A DNA stretch of 55,280 nucleotides from Bacillus benzoevorans (GTDB lineage: Bacteria; Bacillota; Bacilli; Bacillales; Cytobacillaceae). Positions 35,233-43,929 of this stretch are shown in pieces. The position numbers and the translations under genes were made by a program. The notes below the pieces were generated by a model. That model had not been told where the DNA came from and ran no database searches. It saw only the letters and a program-made list of their open reading frames with translations. Within the stretch, counting starts at the first letter, position 1. Each line of letters opens with the position of its first letter. The DNA lies in contig NZ_JACHGK010000024.1 of assembly GCF_014207535.1 (NCBI RefSeq), positions 1-55,280 on the forward strand. Reading direction: 5' to 3'.

Positions 35233-35450
35233 GATGAAGGACCTTTTTGGCTGGCTTTTGCGGCATTTTGTCCTTCATAGCTTTGATGAAGGACCTTTTT
35301 GGCTGGACTTTGCGGCTTTTTGCCCTTCATCGGCTGGATGAAGGACCTTTTTGGCTGGCTTTCCCGGCACCTTGTCCTTCATAGGCTTGATGAAGGACCT
35401 TTTTGGCTGGCTTTCCCGGCTTTTTGTCTTTCATAGCTTTCTTTGATGAG
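35233..35450. repeat. 52-bp tandem array 3
   Basis: Four units start at 35233, 35285, 35337 and 35389 (52-bp steps), and a decayed fifth starts at 35445. Each begins GATGAAGGACCTTTTTGGCT and ends near GTCCTTCAT, so ATGAAGGAC and GTCCTTCAT form inverted arms about 27 nt apart. 52 is not a multiple of 3 and the frames shift, so this is not coding. The rest of 34971-35807 contains no gene. Confidence 0.85.
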
Positions 35451-35533
35451 GACATTGCTGCTGGCTTTTTTGAGCTTTCCTTCCTTCAGCTCCCCTATAA
35501 ATGTGGGATCCCGCCTTCTGCTGTCCCCGGAAA

Positions 35534-35560
35534 CAAAAAAAGCCTTCCAGAGGAAGGTTA
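35534..35560 (-). terminator. Intrinsic terminator (minus strand)
   Basis: Stem CCTTCC / GGAAGG (35543-35557) with a 3-nt loop, followed on the minus strand by CTTTTTTTG. It is about 250 bp past the small gene at 35.8 kb. Confidence 0.65.
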
Positions 35561-35807
35561 CCAAAATACGCTTACGATTCATTATATGCGGGGCGGGAAA
35601 GGTTTATGACTGGGTGGTGGGCGGCTGTTTTATTTTTGTGTGTTGTTTATGTATGGTGTGGCGGATTGGGTTTTGGGGCCGCTGGAGACTTTAGTGGCGG
35701 GGTAGTGTGTACGCCGCTGTGCCGAGAACTTGAGGTGGTGCCGGCACTTTTTTTTCAAAAAAGGGATGGCTGTCACGTACATCCATCCTACCTGGGATTG
35801 TTCCACG

Positions 35808-35957
35808 TTATTTGCTTGCTAAGATTTCCCGCAGTTCATGCTCTAGGTCGCGGACTACGTCTCTAGTTGATAGGTTCTTTTCTTTTTCTCCCTTTTCGTA
35901 CACTTTCACTAGCAGGTCTTTGAATAATCCTTGTTGGTCGTGCTTCTGGGAATCCAT
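35808..35957 (-). CDS. Small hypothetical protein
   Basis: A 49-aa charged protein: MDSQKHDQQGLFKDLLVKVY, a central EKGEKEKNLSTRD, and a C-terminal helix VVRDLEHELREILASK. No signal peptide or membrane segment. I cannot assign a family. The start is the ATG at 35957 with AAAGGAGA 7 bp upstream, a strong ribosome site that argues for a real gene. A longer in-frame ORF begins at 36008 but has no such site. It is divergent from the LysM hydrolase gene. Confidence 0.6.
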   Translation of the reverse strand: MDSQKHDQQGLFKDLLVKVYEKGEKEKNLSTRDVVRDLEHELREILASK

Positions 35958-36189
35958 TGAAACGTCTCCTTTGTTGATTATCGTGAAGCCGTATATGTCT
36001 GGTTGCACATGCTCGTATTCTACAATATTTTCTGAAATATTACAATATTAATCAAAATTCCTCTAATAGTCATATTATACTCCAATAATTTATGATAGAA
36101 TATGAGTATAATGCTATGAGGATAAAGTCACAATTTTGTATATATTGTACTAGATTTAAATATCGTGAAGAAATAGGAGTGACAATTTG

Positions 36190-37431
36190 ATGAAAAAGAA
36201 GGCGGTAACGGCAGCCACGGCAGCGCTTTTGTCGACAGGTTTTTCGACAACTGTTTTGGCCGATACATACTATCAAGTTCGATCAGGTGATACGTTATCA
36301 CAGATCGCAAAAAAGTACAACACGTCTATTAGTAGTCTAAAAGGATTAAACAGTTTGTCGTCTGATCTGATTTTTGTGAATCAAAAGCTGAAGGTTTCCG
36401 GGTCAATCGGCGGGAGTCCGCAAAGTACGGTTTCGCCAGGTGCGGGAGCTGGTGCTGCGCCGTCTGCCGGGACTGGTGTGTCAAATACCGGGTATTCCAG
36501 CAATACTGCCGGGACTGCGGCAAAGACCTATCGTGTGGTTGGCGGTGATACTTTATTAAAAATTGCCAACAAGCATGGGATTTCGCTTGCTGAGTTGAAG
36601 CAGTGGAATACGATTGAGAGTCATCTGATTTATCCCGGCCAGGTGATCAATGTCAGCAAACCAGTGAGCGGCGGTACGGCGGCGCCGGTTCCAGCCGGGG
36701 CTACTGGAGGCACCGTGAAGCCCGCTCCTGTTAGTCCGAATTCTGGCTTGAATACAGGGAAGCCCTCTGTATCAAATAATGCAGACGGATCGAAATATGT
36801 GATTAAAAGCGGCGATACCCTAGGAAAAATTTCACAGCAGATTGGTGTGAGCGTAGCTGCGTTAAAATCGTTGAATAATTTGTCGTCTGATTTGATTTTT
36901 GCCGGACAGACATTAGTTGTTTCGGATGCCAGCGGCGGCGGGAGTGAGTGGTCTTCCGGTTCGGGGGCTGTGAGCGGTAATACCGGGACGAGCGGTTCGG
37001 GGGTCAGCGGCGTGACGCAGACGACTGCGAAAGGGACTAGTGGGACAGGTGCGTCTATGTCCGGACAGGTTTCAGTGAATTCGGTGATAGCTGAAGCGAA
37101 GAAGCTGATCGGGATTCCGTATTTGTATGGCGGGCAAACGACATCTGGTTTTGATTGCAGCGGTTTTATTTATTATGTCCATAAAATGGCCGGTTCGACG
37201 ATGAACCGCCAGTCATCTGAGGGTTATTACAACCGTACCTATTATGTGGATTCACCGCAGGTTGGCGATCTCGTATTCTTTAAAAATACTTATCGCGAGG
37301 GGATTTCCCATTTGGGGATTTATGTCGGGAATAATGAGTTTATTCACGCCGGTTCGAGCGGGGTTATGATTTCTAGTTTAGGTAATAGCTATTGGAATGA
37401 TCATTTTGATAGTTTTAAACGGTTCTACTAG
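36190..37431 (+). CDS. Secreted LysM-NlpC/P60 peptidoglycan hydrolase
   Basis: A 413-aa cell-wall hydrolase of the LytE/LytF/CwlS type. A signal peptide (about 1-25, ending VLA-DTYY) is followed by three LysM domains (about 27-71, 116-160, 205-249; each with a GDTL-x-I/KI core). Ser/Gly/Thr-rich linkers separate them. The NlpC/P60 domain (about 300-413) has the catalytic Cys in GFDCSGFIYYVH and His in GISHLGIYVG, with EFIHAG. It should cleave D-Glu-diaminopimelate bonds in stem peptides outside the cell. GGAG lies 10 bp before this ATG. A TTG directly upstream is an alternative start. The transcript probably ends at the terminator at 37.6 kb. Confidence 0.9.
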   Translation: MKKKAVTAATAALLSTGFSTTVLADTYYQVRSGDTLSQIAKKYNTSISSLKGLNSLSSDLIFVNQKLKVSGSIGGSPQSTVSPGAGAGAAPSAGTGVSNTGYSSNTAGTAAKTYRVVGGDTLLKIANKHGISLAELKQWNTIESHLIYPGQVINVSKPVSGGTAAPVPAGATGGTVKPAPVSPNSGLNTGKPSVSNNADGSKYVIKSGDTLGKISQQIGVSVAALKSLNNLSSDLIFAGQTLVVSDASGGGSEWSSGSGAVSGNTGTSGSGVSGVTQTTAKGTSGTGASMSGQVSVNSVIAEAKKLIGIPYLYGGQTTSGFDCSGFIYYVHKMAGSTMNRQSSEGYYNRTYYVDSPQVGDLVFFKNTYREGISHLGIYVGNNEFIHAGSSGVMISSLGNSYWNDHFDSFKRFY

Positions 37432-37449
37432 GGGCGTTTTCGGATTTCA

Positions 37450-37500
37450 GGAGTTTTTGGATTTCAGGTGCTTAGAAGGATCGTGAAGCTTGGCTTCACT
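37450..37500 (-). repeat. R4 palindromic repeat (inverted orientation)
   Basis: GATTTCAGGTGCTTAGAAGG, then the palindrome GTGAAGCTTGGCTTCAC (37483-37499). Same element as at 32.24, 42.70 and 43.83 kb, in reverse. Confidence 0.65.
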
Positions 37501-37586
37501 CTGTGGTGGGATGAGTTTTCAGGGGAATTGAGGATTAGCGCTCTTTTTCCGTAACAGTGGTGTAGGAGCGCTTCCTTAATAGAGAA

Positions 37587-37619
37587 AGAGTGCCGGATTT
37601 GAATCGGCGCTCTTTTTTT
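37587..37619 (+). terminator. Terminator of the LysM hydrolase gene
   Basis: Stem AGAGTGCCG (37587-37595) / CGGCGCTCT (37605-37613), one G-T pair, followed by TTTTTT. Confidence 0.8.
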
Positions 37620-37663
37620 GTGGATGTATCATGGCGGTGGGATCGTTTTGGGAAAACATTGGT

Positions 37664-39206
37664 TATGGGCTGTATCAAGGCTTGATAATGACTGAGAATT
37701 CGGGGATTATTTTTTCACGGGCTCTATCCGGGCTTGATAATTACCGTGAGTGCCGGGTCTCTTTGTTCACGGGCTCTATCGGGGCTTGATAGTTACCGTG
37801 AGTGCCGCGGTTCTTTGCTCACGGGCTCTATCGGGGCTTGATAGTTACCGTGAGTGCCGCGGTTCTCTTTTCACGGGCTCTATCGGGGCTTGATAGTTAC
37901 CGTGAGTGCCGCGGTTCTCTGTTCACGGGCTCTATCGGAGCTTGATAGTTACCGTGAGCTCCGCGGTTCTCTTTTCACGGGCTCTATCAGCGCTTCATAG
38001 TTACCGTGAGTGCCGCGGTTCTCTTTTCACGGGCTCTATCGGGGCTTGATAGTTACCGTGAGTGCCGCGGTTCTTTGTTCACGGGCTCTATCGGGGCTTC
38101 ATAGTTACCGTGAGCTCCGCGGTTCTTTGTTCACGGGCTCTATCGGAGCTTCATAGTGACCGTGAGCTCCGCGGTTCTTTGTTCACGGGCTCTATCGGAG
38201 CTTGATAGTTACCGTGAGCTCCGCGGTTCTCTTTTCACGGGCTCTATCGGGGCTTGATAGTTACCGTGAGTGCCGCGGTTCTCTGTTCACGGGCTCTATC
38301 GGGGCTTGATAGTTACCGTGAGTGCCGCGGTTCTTTGTTCACGGGCTCTATCGGGGCTTCATAGTGACCGTGGGTGCCAGGGTTCTCTGTTCACGGGCTC
38401 TATCAGCGCTTCATAGTGACCGTGAGCTCCGCGGTTCTTTGTTCACGGGCTCTATCGGGGCTTGATAGTTACCGTGAGTGCCGCGGTTCTTTGTTCATGG
38501 GCTCTATCGGGGCTTCATAGTTACCGTGAGCTCCGCGGTTCTTTGTTCACGGGCTCTATCGGGGCTTGATAGTTACCGTGAGTGCCGCGGTTCTTTGCTC
38601 ACGGGCTCTATCGGGGCTTGATAGTTACCGTGAGTGCCGCGGTTCTCTTTTCACGGGCTCTATCAGCACTTCATAGTGACCGTGAGTTCCGCGGTTCTTT
38701 GTTCACGGGCTCTATCGGGGCTTCATAGTGACCGTGAGTTCCGCGGTTCTCTGTTCACGGGCTCTATCGGGGCTTGATAGTTACCGTGAGTGCCGCGGTT
38801 CTTTGTTCATGGGCTCTATCGGAGCTTGATAGTTACCGTGAGCTCCGCGGTTCTCTGTTCACGGGCTCTATCCGGGCTTGATAGTTACCGTGAGTGCCGC
38901 GGTTCTTTGTTCACGGGCTCTATCCGGGCTTCATAGTTACCGTGAGTGCCTCGGTTCTCTGTTCACGGGCTCTATCGGGGCTTAATAGTTACCGTAAGTG
39001 CCGCGGTTCTCTTTTCACGGGCTCTATCGGGGCTTGATAGTTACCGTGAGTGCCGCGGTTCTCTTTTCACGGGCTCTATCAGCACTTCATAGTTACCGTG
39101 AGTGCCACGGTTCTCTGTTCACGGGCTCTATCGGGGCTTGATAGTTACCGTGAGTGCCGCGGTTCTCTTTTCACGGGCTTTATCAGGGCTTGAAAAATGA
39201 TTTTTA
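37664..39206. repeat. 52-bp tandem array 1 (29 full units plus a partial)
   Basis: Units start at 37664 and every 52 bp to 39172 (29 steps), with no insertion or deletion. The first and last units are the most diverged. The core TCACGGGCTCTATC, GGGGCTT, GATAGTTACCGTGA is a concentric palindrome: TCACGG/CCGTGA outside and CTATC/GATAG inside, same centre, 3-nt bulges. A spacer GTGCCGCGGTTCTTTGT follows. Variation lies mostly in the loop and spacer while the outer arms are nearly constant. No ORF crosses it. It is not a CRISPR, since there are no unique spacers. Confidence 0.95.
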
Positions 39207-39253
39207 CCCCTATACTTGGAGATTACGGAAGTCGATTGAACATAAGGTATAAC

Positions 39254-39390
39254 AAAAACCCCGCCCCCTGCACAAATCACAGGAAAACGGGGCTCTTTCT
39301 GATTTCTGAATGGCGGCTTGATACTTAACAGGCGCGGTGTCCATCACACACGGACAAATGTCCATTTTTGGTGCCAGGCACCAATAAACA
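39254..39390. repeat. R3 composite repeat, copy 1
   Basis: Hairpin ACCCCG...CCTGCACAAATCACAGG...CGGGG, then GGACAAATGTCC and GGTGCCAGGCACC (39370-39382). Related copies are at 42.5, 43.7, 47.8 and 49.9 kb. Confidence 0.75.
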
Positions 39391-39489
39391 AGCACCTAGA
39401 ATCCCGAAGTTTGTGTCAATGAAAATTCAAAATGGTAATAAATTGCACTCCTCTAAATAGTAAATAAGTCCCGTTATTAAAAGAAATCA

Positions 39490-39498
39490 TGTTATAAT
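39490..39498 (+). promoter_or_regulatory. Extended -10 promoter upstream of the PAS-GGDEF-EAL-PilZ gene
   Basis: TGTTATAAT: TG plus a perfect TATAAT. The leader to the ATG is about 310 nt and has no intact gene. It contains an inverted pair TCACAGCA / TGCTGTGA (about 39567-39620) followed by GTTTTT, which could act as an attenuator. A short frame with a membrane-like segment (LVLILMIGSAVL) may be the remnant of a sensor gene. Confidence 0.5.
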
Positions 39499-39813
39499 AA
39501 TCTCCATCATTATATGAAAGACACGTTGTTAAAAGGGTGCCGGAATGGATATGACATTGGAGAAAATTCACAGCAAGAGTTAATTTGGTCCTGATTCTTA
39601 TGATTGGTTCCGCTGTGCTGTGAGTTTTTGTCAGTCGCTTGCGCATTTATTGGGATACAAGTATGGCAGTGTAGTGCACGTTTATTTTAGCATTGGCATT
39701 TCACTTTTCGAGATCTTAATTTTTTTTGGGGATTTTTCTAGCGGAAAAAAGAATATGCTATGCGACAGGTTTACCCAGTTATTGGGGGAAAATTGACTAC
39801 GAGGAGTTTAAAA

Positions 39814-42378
39814 ATGATTGACCCAACTAATAAAAATTCAGTGATTATTCATGAAGACGTCGATCCTGATTTATTTTATCGTTCTCTGTTTGAATATAAT
39901 CCGGATCTTGCTTACTATAGTGATACGCACGGAATCATTGCGAAGCCAAATGAAGGGTTTTGTAAAACCCTTGGCTATCGGCAAGAGGAAATTGTGCAAC
40001 ACTCATTGGAACGATTTATTCCGCAAAGTGAAATCCCAAAATATCGAAAGGCTTTTGCAAAAACACTGGCCGGTGAAATCCAGCATTTTAATACGTTATT
40101 TTTACCTAAAACAGGGAACCCGCGGATCATTTTCTTATCCATGCTCCCGGCAAAAGTTGCAGGCAAAGTGATCGGTGTTTTTGGAGTCGCAAAGGATATT
40201 ACGAAAAGACAACTGATTGAACAATCATTACAGGACTCAGAATTAAAGTTTAGAAGTATCGTAGAAGGAGCGTTCATCGGCGTTTACATTTTTACAGAAA
40301 ACGGCCAAGTAAGCTATGGGAATCGGCAATTCTATAAACTCCTCGGCTTAGAGAATACAGAAGAAGTCAACTTTTGGGACTGTATTCACCCTGAAGACCT
40401 GCCCGCTCAAAAAGCTGCGCTTGATAGGTTGATGAATGGTAAGGATGGCGTAGATCATTCTTTTCGATTACTCCGAAAGGATGGCAGCATCATTTTTGTA
40501 GAAGCCCATTCTAAAAAGGTATACCTGCAAAATGACCAGCTAACTATTATTGGGGTCCTTCGTGATATTAGCGAGCGGAAAAGAGCAGAAGAGTTAACCC
40601 ACTATCTAGCCTATTATGATACCTTAACTGCTCTGCCAAATAGAAAGCTTTTTCAAAAAAAATTAGAACAAGTCATAAATGTTAGTAAAACATCAAAGCA
40701 AAAATTTGCTGTTCTGTATTTAGATTTAGACCGGTTTAAATATATTAACGATACTTTGGGCCACTCGATTGGTGATAAATTAATCAAACAAACTGCTGAA
40801 AGGATAAAACTCCATCTCGGAGAGGAGGCTTTACTTGCTCGCTGGGGCGGCGATGAATTTTTTATTTTGCTGCCCCATATTTTAAACGCAGAGCAAGTTG
40901 CTGACCTTGCAGAAACGATTAATGAGGCGGTAAGGGAACCATATCTGATCGATAAGTACAATCTTATCCTCACAACAAGTATAGGGATTAGTATTTTTCC
41001 TGACAACGGCGAAGACGCCGAAACCTTAAGCAAGCATGCCGATTCGGCCCTTTACAAAGCCAAAGAAAAGGGAAAGAACACCTATACAATCCATTCTGCA
41101 TCAATGGATTTAGAAAGCTATCGAATTTTCACCTTGGAGGCAGACCTCCGCCAAGCAATCGAACAGAATCAGCTTGAATTGTATTATCAGCCTAAGGTAT
41201 GTGCCGACACGTATCAGATTGTTGGAGCTGAAGCGCTGATCCGCTGGAATCACCCGGAATGGGGAATGATTTCCCCTGATGACTTTATTCCTTTGGCGGA
41301 AGAAACCGGGGTTATTACCGACATCGATAAATGGATTACCCATAAAGCCAGTTTGCAAAATAAAGCATGGCAGGATGTTGGTTTGCAGAAGATTCCTGTA
41401 TCGATTAATCTCTCTGCCCAACGCTTTTTAGAAAAGGACTTAATTAGTCATATTAGGACCATCTTAGCAGATGCCAATCTCGATCCTGAATTTTTAGAAA
41501 TAGAAATTCTGGAATCCACCATGCTTGAAAACGAAACAGTGGTTTTGTCCGTTTTGGCTGAATTAAAAAGGATTGGTGTCCGCGTTTCTATCGATGATTT
41601 TGGGACAGGCTATTCCTCCCTTTCCTACTTAAATCATTTTAAAGGATGGTTCGACACCTTGAAAATTGATCGCTCCTTTATTAGTGATTTAACCTGTGCC
41701 GACAGCAAGGATTCTAATTTTATTACAAAAACGATTATTGAGTTGTCTCGGCATTTGCATGTGGATACCGTCGCTGAAGGGGTCGAAACACAGGAACAGC
41801 TGGATATCTTAATGGAATACAAATGCCGGACTATTCAAGGGTATTTATTTTCCAAACCGGTCCGGGCTGATGCGTTTGCTGACCTTTTAAAGCGGGGAAA
41901 AATAGAGCCTCCCGGGGATCATCATCCTGATGAAACGGTATTGGTTGAAGACCGCCGCAAGTTCTTCCGAATTGAGCTGGATTTTCCTTTAAGTGCAGCT
42001 ATGACCATGACTCGCATTCATGGAAGGAATGTCAAACTTGAAAATACCGAAGTCTTAATTGAAAACATTGGCTTAGGCGGGTTACGTTTTTTATCCGATT
42101 TACGGTTAGCCATCCATCGCGATATCATTCTCGAATTTGAAACTGAGATTTTAGGGCACACGATTAAATTGTCCGGAGCGGTTGTGTGGATGAAGGAAGT
42201 AAAACCTGGCATTTATCAATATGGATTCGAATTTTCCATTGGTGAAAGTGACCGGGCTGCACTCACATCTCTGCTAAACAAGTTCGCCATCCAGCTGGCA
42301 AAGCCTCCGCTCATTCCCAATTGCCGTTTCGTCACAACCAACCGGTATCATTTTTTCAAAGAAAAGAATCGAAAATAA
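39814..42378 (+). CDS. PAS-PAS-GGDEF-EAL-PilZ cyclic-di-GMP protein
   Basis: An 854-aa cytoplasmic signalling protein. Two PAS domains (about 15-130 and 145-260) precede a GGDEF domain (RWGGDEF at about 343, canonical) and an EAL domain (EALIRW at about 471, EILEST, DDFGTGYSSLSYL at about 593, KIDRSFI, VAEGVET at about 652). A PilZ domain follows (RRKFFR at about 712, NIGLGG at about 750). Both catalytic motifs look intact, so it could make or degrade c-di-GMP, and PilZ may read the product. No clear RxxD inhibitory site precedes GGDEF. Start: ATG 39814 with GAGGAG 7 bp upstream. It is a single gene. Confidence 0.92.
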   Translation: MIDPTNKNSVIIHEDVDPDLFYRSLFEYNPDLAYYSDTHGIIAKPNEGFCKTLGYRQEEIVQHSLERFIPQSEIPKYRKAFAKTLAGEIQHFNTLFLPKTGNPRIIFLSMLPAKVAGKVIGVFGVAKDITKRQLIEQSLQDSELKFRSIVEGAFIGVYIFTENGQVSYGNRQFYKLLGLENTEEVNFWDCIHPEDLPAQKAALDRLMNGKDGVDHSFRLLRKDGSIIFVEAHSKKVYLQNDQLTIIGVLRDISERKRAEELTHYLAYYDTLTALPNRKLFQKKLEQVINVSKTSKQKFAVLYLDLDRFKYINDTLGHSIGDKLIKQTAERIKLHLGEEALLARWGGDEFFILLPHILNAEQVADLAETINEAVREPYLIDKYNLILTTSIGISIFPDNGEDAETLSKHADSALYKAKEKGKNTYTIHSASMDLESYRIFTLEADLRQAIEQNQLELYYQPKVCADTYQIVGAEALIRWNHPEWGMISPDDFIPLAEETGVITDIDKWITHKASLQNKAWQDVGLQKIPVSINLSAQRFLEKDLISHIRTILADANLDPEFLEIEILESTMLENETVVLSVLAELKRIGVRVSIDDFGTGYSSLSYLNHFKGWFDTLKIDRSFISDLTCADSKDSNFITKTIIELSRHLHVDTVAEGVETQEQLDILMEYKCRTIQGYLFSKPVRADAFADLLKRGKIEPPGDHHPDETVLVEDRRKFFRIELDFPLSAAMTMTRIHGRNVKLENTEVLIENIGLGGLRFLSDLRLAIHRDIILEFETEILGHTIKLSGAVVWMKEVKPGIYQYGFEFSIGESDRAALTSLLNKFAIQLAKPPLIPNCRFVTTNRYHFFKEKNRK

Positions 42379-42465
42379 AGTTGGACTCCATGGGACAACC
42401 GATAGGGTAAGAGGAAATAAACCCCATTAATAGAGGAAGGATTTTTGTTCATTTATCAAGGTTTA

Positions 42466-42527
42466 CTAGGCTCAATTTAACTTGATAATGACCTTGAGCT
42501 CCGGCCATCTTTGGACATGGGCTGTAA
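42466..42527. repeat. Lone decayed unit of the 52-bp array 1 family
   Basis: GGCTCAATTTAACTTGATAA, then TGACCTTGAGCTCCGG and GGACATGGGCTGTAACAG, align with GGCTCTATCGGGGCTTGATA, TTACCGTGAGCTCCGCGG and TTCACGGGCTCTATC of the array ending 3.3 kb to the left. Confidence 0.55.
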
Positions 42528-42531
42528 CAGC

Positions 42532-42668
42532 ACAAACCCCGTCTCCCTGCACAAATCACAGGAAAACGGGGTTCTTTCTGATTTCTGGATGTTGCTTGGA
42601 ACTTAACTGGCGCGGTGTCCGCCACATGTGGACAAATGTCCATTTTCGGTGCCAGGCACCAATAAACA
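42532..42668. repeat. R3 composite repeat, copy 2
   Basis: Same parts in the same order as copy 1. The GC hairpin AACCCCGT...ACGGGGTT is followed by CTTTCT and may terminate the upstream PAS-GGDEF-EAL-PilZ transcript. An R4 palindrome follows at 42697-42713. Nothing else is seen in 42379-42789. Confidence 0.75.
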
Positions 42669-42696
42669 ATCCCCTGCAAACTCATCCTCCCACAGA

Positions 42697-42740
42697 GTGA
42701 AGCCAAGCTTCACGGTCCCTCTAAGCACCTGAAATCCAAA
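42697..42740. repeat. R4 palindromic repeat
   Basis: GTGAAGCCAAGCTTCAC (42697-42713), then CCCTCTAAGCACCTGAAATC, near the 3' end of the iron-sulfur repair gene. Confidence 0.65.
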
Positions 42741-42789
42741 AACCCAGCCAATGGGAAAATCCAGGTAGATGCAAGAACTGCTCCATCGC

Positions 42790-43494
42790 TTATTCGTAAC
42801 GCTTGAATAATACGCTATTCTCCTTCGCAATATGAAGGAAAATATCATCGGCCAAGGCATGGAGTTTCGCATAAACTGCTTTCATCGTTGGGCAGGCATA
42901 CTCCGGTGGTGTGAAATCATCCGTTTCTTTGATGAGGTGCTTAATAATCTCCCCGGCACCATCGTGTTCACCCTCCAATTCGAGAAGCAGGGACTTGACT
43001 TCCTCTCTTTCCGCTTCGGTTTTGTCTGGCTTTCTCATCGCTGGGAAAAGTTCTTTTTCCTCCTTGGCGAAATGCTCCTCCAGCTCCATCTTTAACTCGC
43101 TGAAGTTTCGATGCAGCGATAGTACCAGTTCTTTGTCATGATGATAGTGCGCCAGCAATACCTTATTCACTAATTGCTCTAATTCCCGCATCAGCACACG
43201 CTCCGGTTGATGATGGATTTCAAGAATGAGGTCGATCAACTGTGCATCTGACAGCTCCGTCACGGGCACTTCTTTATTGGGGCTGGCTAAAAAGTCGCTG
43301 TACCTGTTCTGTACCTCTGTAATAAAATCTGCTGCAAGACCCGCGTCTTCTATAGCGGCTTCAAGCGTCCGATCCCCCTGACAGCAATAGTCTATATGCA
43401 GTTCGTTTAAGCGTGAAGTAATGGCAGGGAAATACGTGACAAGCTCTCCAAGATGCGTTTGACCGTTAATCGCAATGATTTGATTTTGTTTCAT
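42790..43494 (-). CDS. scdA: ScdA/RIC iron-sulfur cluster repair di-iron protein
   Basis: A 234-aa RIC-family protein that repairs Fe-S clusters damaged by nitric oxide or oxidants. The N-terminal ScdA_N domain (1-about 75) has LGELVTYFPAITSRLNELHIDYCCQGDRTLEAAI, including the CC pair. The C-terminal hemerythrin-like domain (about 85-234) carries di-iron His/Glu ligands: EIHHQPERVLMREL, HYHHDKELV, LEEHFAKEEKELFPAM, LEGEHDGAGEIIKHL and FLHIAKENSVLF. GGGGGAG is 6 bp before the ATG. The promoter has an FNR-like box. It is a single gene. Confidence 0.93.
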   Translation of the reverse strand: MKQNQIIAINGQTHLGELVTYFPAITSRLNELHIDYCCQGDRTLEAAIEDAGLAADFITEVQNRYSDFLASPNKEVPVTELSDAQLIDLILEIHHQPERVLMRELEQLVNKVLLAHYHHDKELVLSLHRNFSELKMELEEHFAKEEKELFPAMRKPDKTEAEREEVKSLLLELEGEHDGAGEIIKHLIKETDDFTPPEYACPTMKAVYAKLHALADDIFLHIAKENSVLFKRYE

Positions 43495-43550
43495 AAGAAT
43501 CTCCCCCTCGTGATTTGATTAACTCTTGTTTTCCTTCTTTCTATGCTTTT

Positions 43551-43592
43551 ATTCTAGTTCATCACGAAGGGGAACTCCTTGATTAGGATCAA
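43551..43592 (-). promoter_or_regulatory. FNR-like box and -10 of the scdA promoter
   Basis: TTGATCCTAATCAA (43579-43592) is a perfect TTGAT-N4-ATCAA palindrome. TAGAAT (43551-43556, minus strand) is a plausible -10 with no good -35. With +1 near 43544, the box centre is at about -41.5, the class II activator position for CRP/FNR proteins. Also nearby are ATCACGAAGGGG (43561-43572) and its near-perfect inverse at 43503-43514. Confidence 0.6.
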
Positions 43593-43660
43593 TTTTTTTT
43601 AAAAAATACGCGCGGGAGATACATTCTACAGTACCTAGCACCGCAAGCTAAGACCTTATC

Positions 43661-43786
43661 AAAAAAACCCCATCCCCTGCACAATCACACAGGAAAACGG
43701 GGTTCATTATAATGGCGGCTTGGCATTGAACAGGCGAGTTGTCTATCCTATACGGACAAATGTCCATTTTCGGTGCCAGGCACCAA
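43661..43786. repeat. R3 composite repeat, copy 3
   Basis: AAACCCCATCCCCTGCACAA...ACAGGAAAACGGGGTT, then GGACAAATGTCC and GGTGCCAGGCACC. It lies downstream of the EamA gene, upstream of scdA. Confidence 0.75.
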
Positions 43787-43833
43787 AATAGGCACCAACA
43801 AACAAGGCCCCTTAAAATTCATATCCCCACAGA

Positions 43834-43929
43834 GTGGAGCCAAGCTTCACGATCCCTCTAAGCACCTGGAATTCCAAAACCTATCAGTTGGAATAATCTA
43901 GGGAAACGCGAGAGCCGTCCCCTTGTTTC
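43834..43929. repeat. R4 plus R2 elements at the 3' end of the EamA gene
   Basis: GTGGAGCCAAGCTTCAC (R4, 43834-43850) is followed by R2 (about 43891-43929). R2 encodes the last residues of the transporter (KQGDGSRVSL plus DYSN), so the element has replaced the original end of that gene. Confidence 0.65.

Noticed and set aside
34985..35330. Lys/Pro-rich repeat ORFs in array 3
   Set aside because: The 52-bp unit shifts frame each step. No start with a ribosome site.
37664..39206. CRISPR array
   Set aside because: Repeats are contiguous 52-bp units with no unique spacers, and no cas genes are nearby. The 46.6-kb array fails for the same reasons.
39539..39700. Membrane sensor gene upstream of the PAS-GGDEF-EAL-PilZ gene
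   Set aside because: A short hydrophobic piece is visible, but the frame is broken within 20 codons. Treated as leader.
40653..41421. Minus-strand ORFs within the PAS-GGDEF-EAL-PilZ gene
   Set aside because: Shadows of a clear coding gene with all domain motifs on the plus strand.
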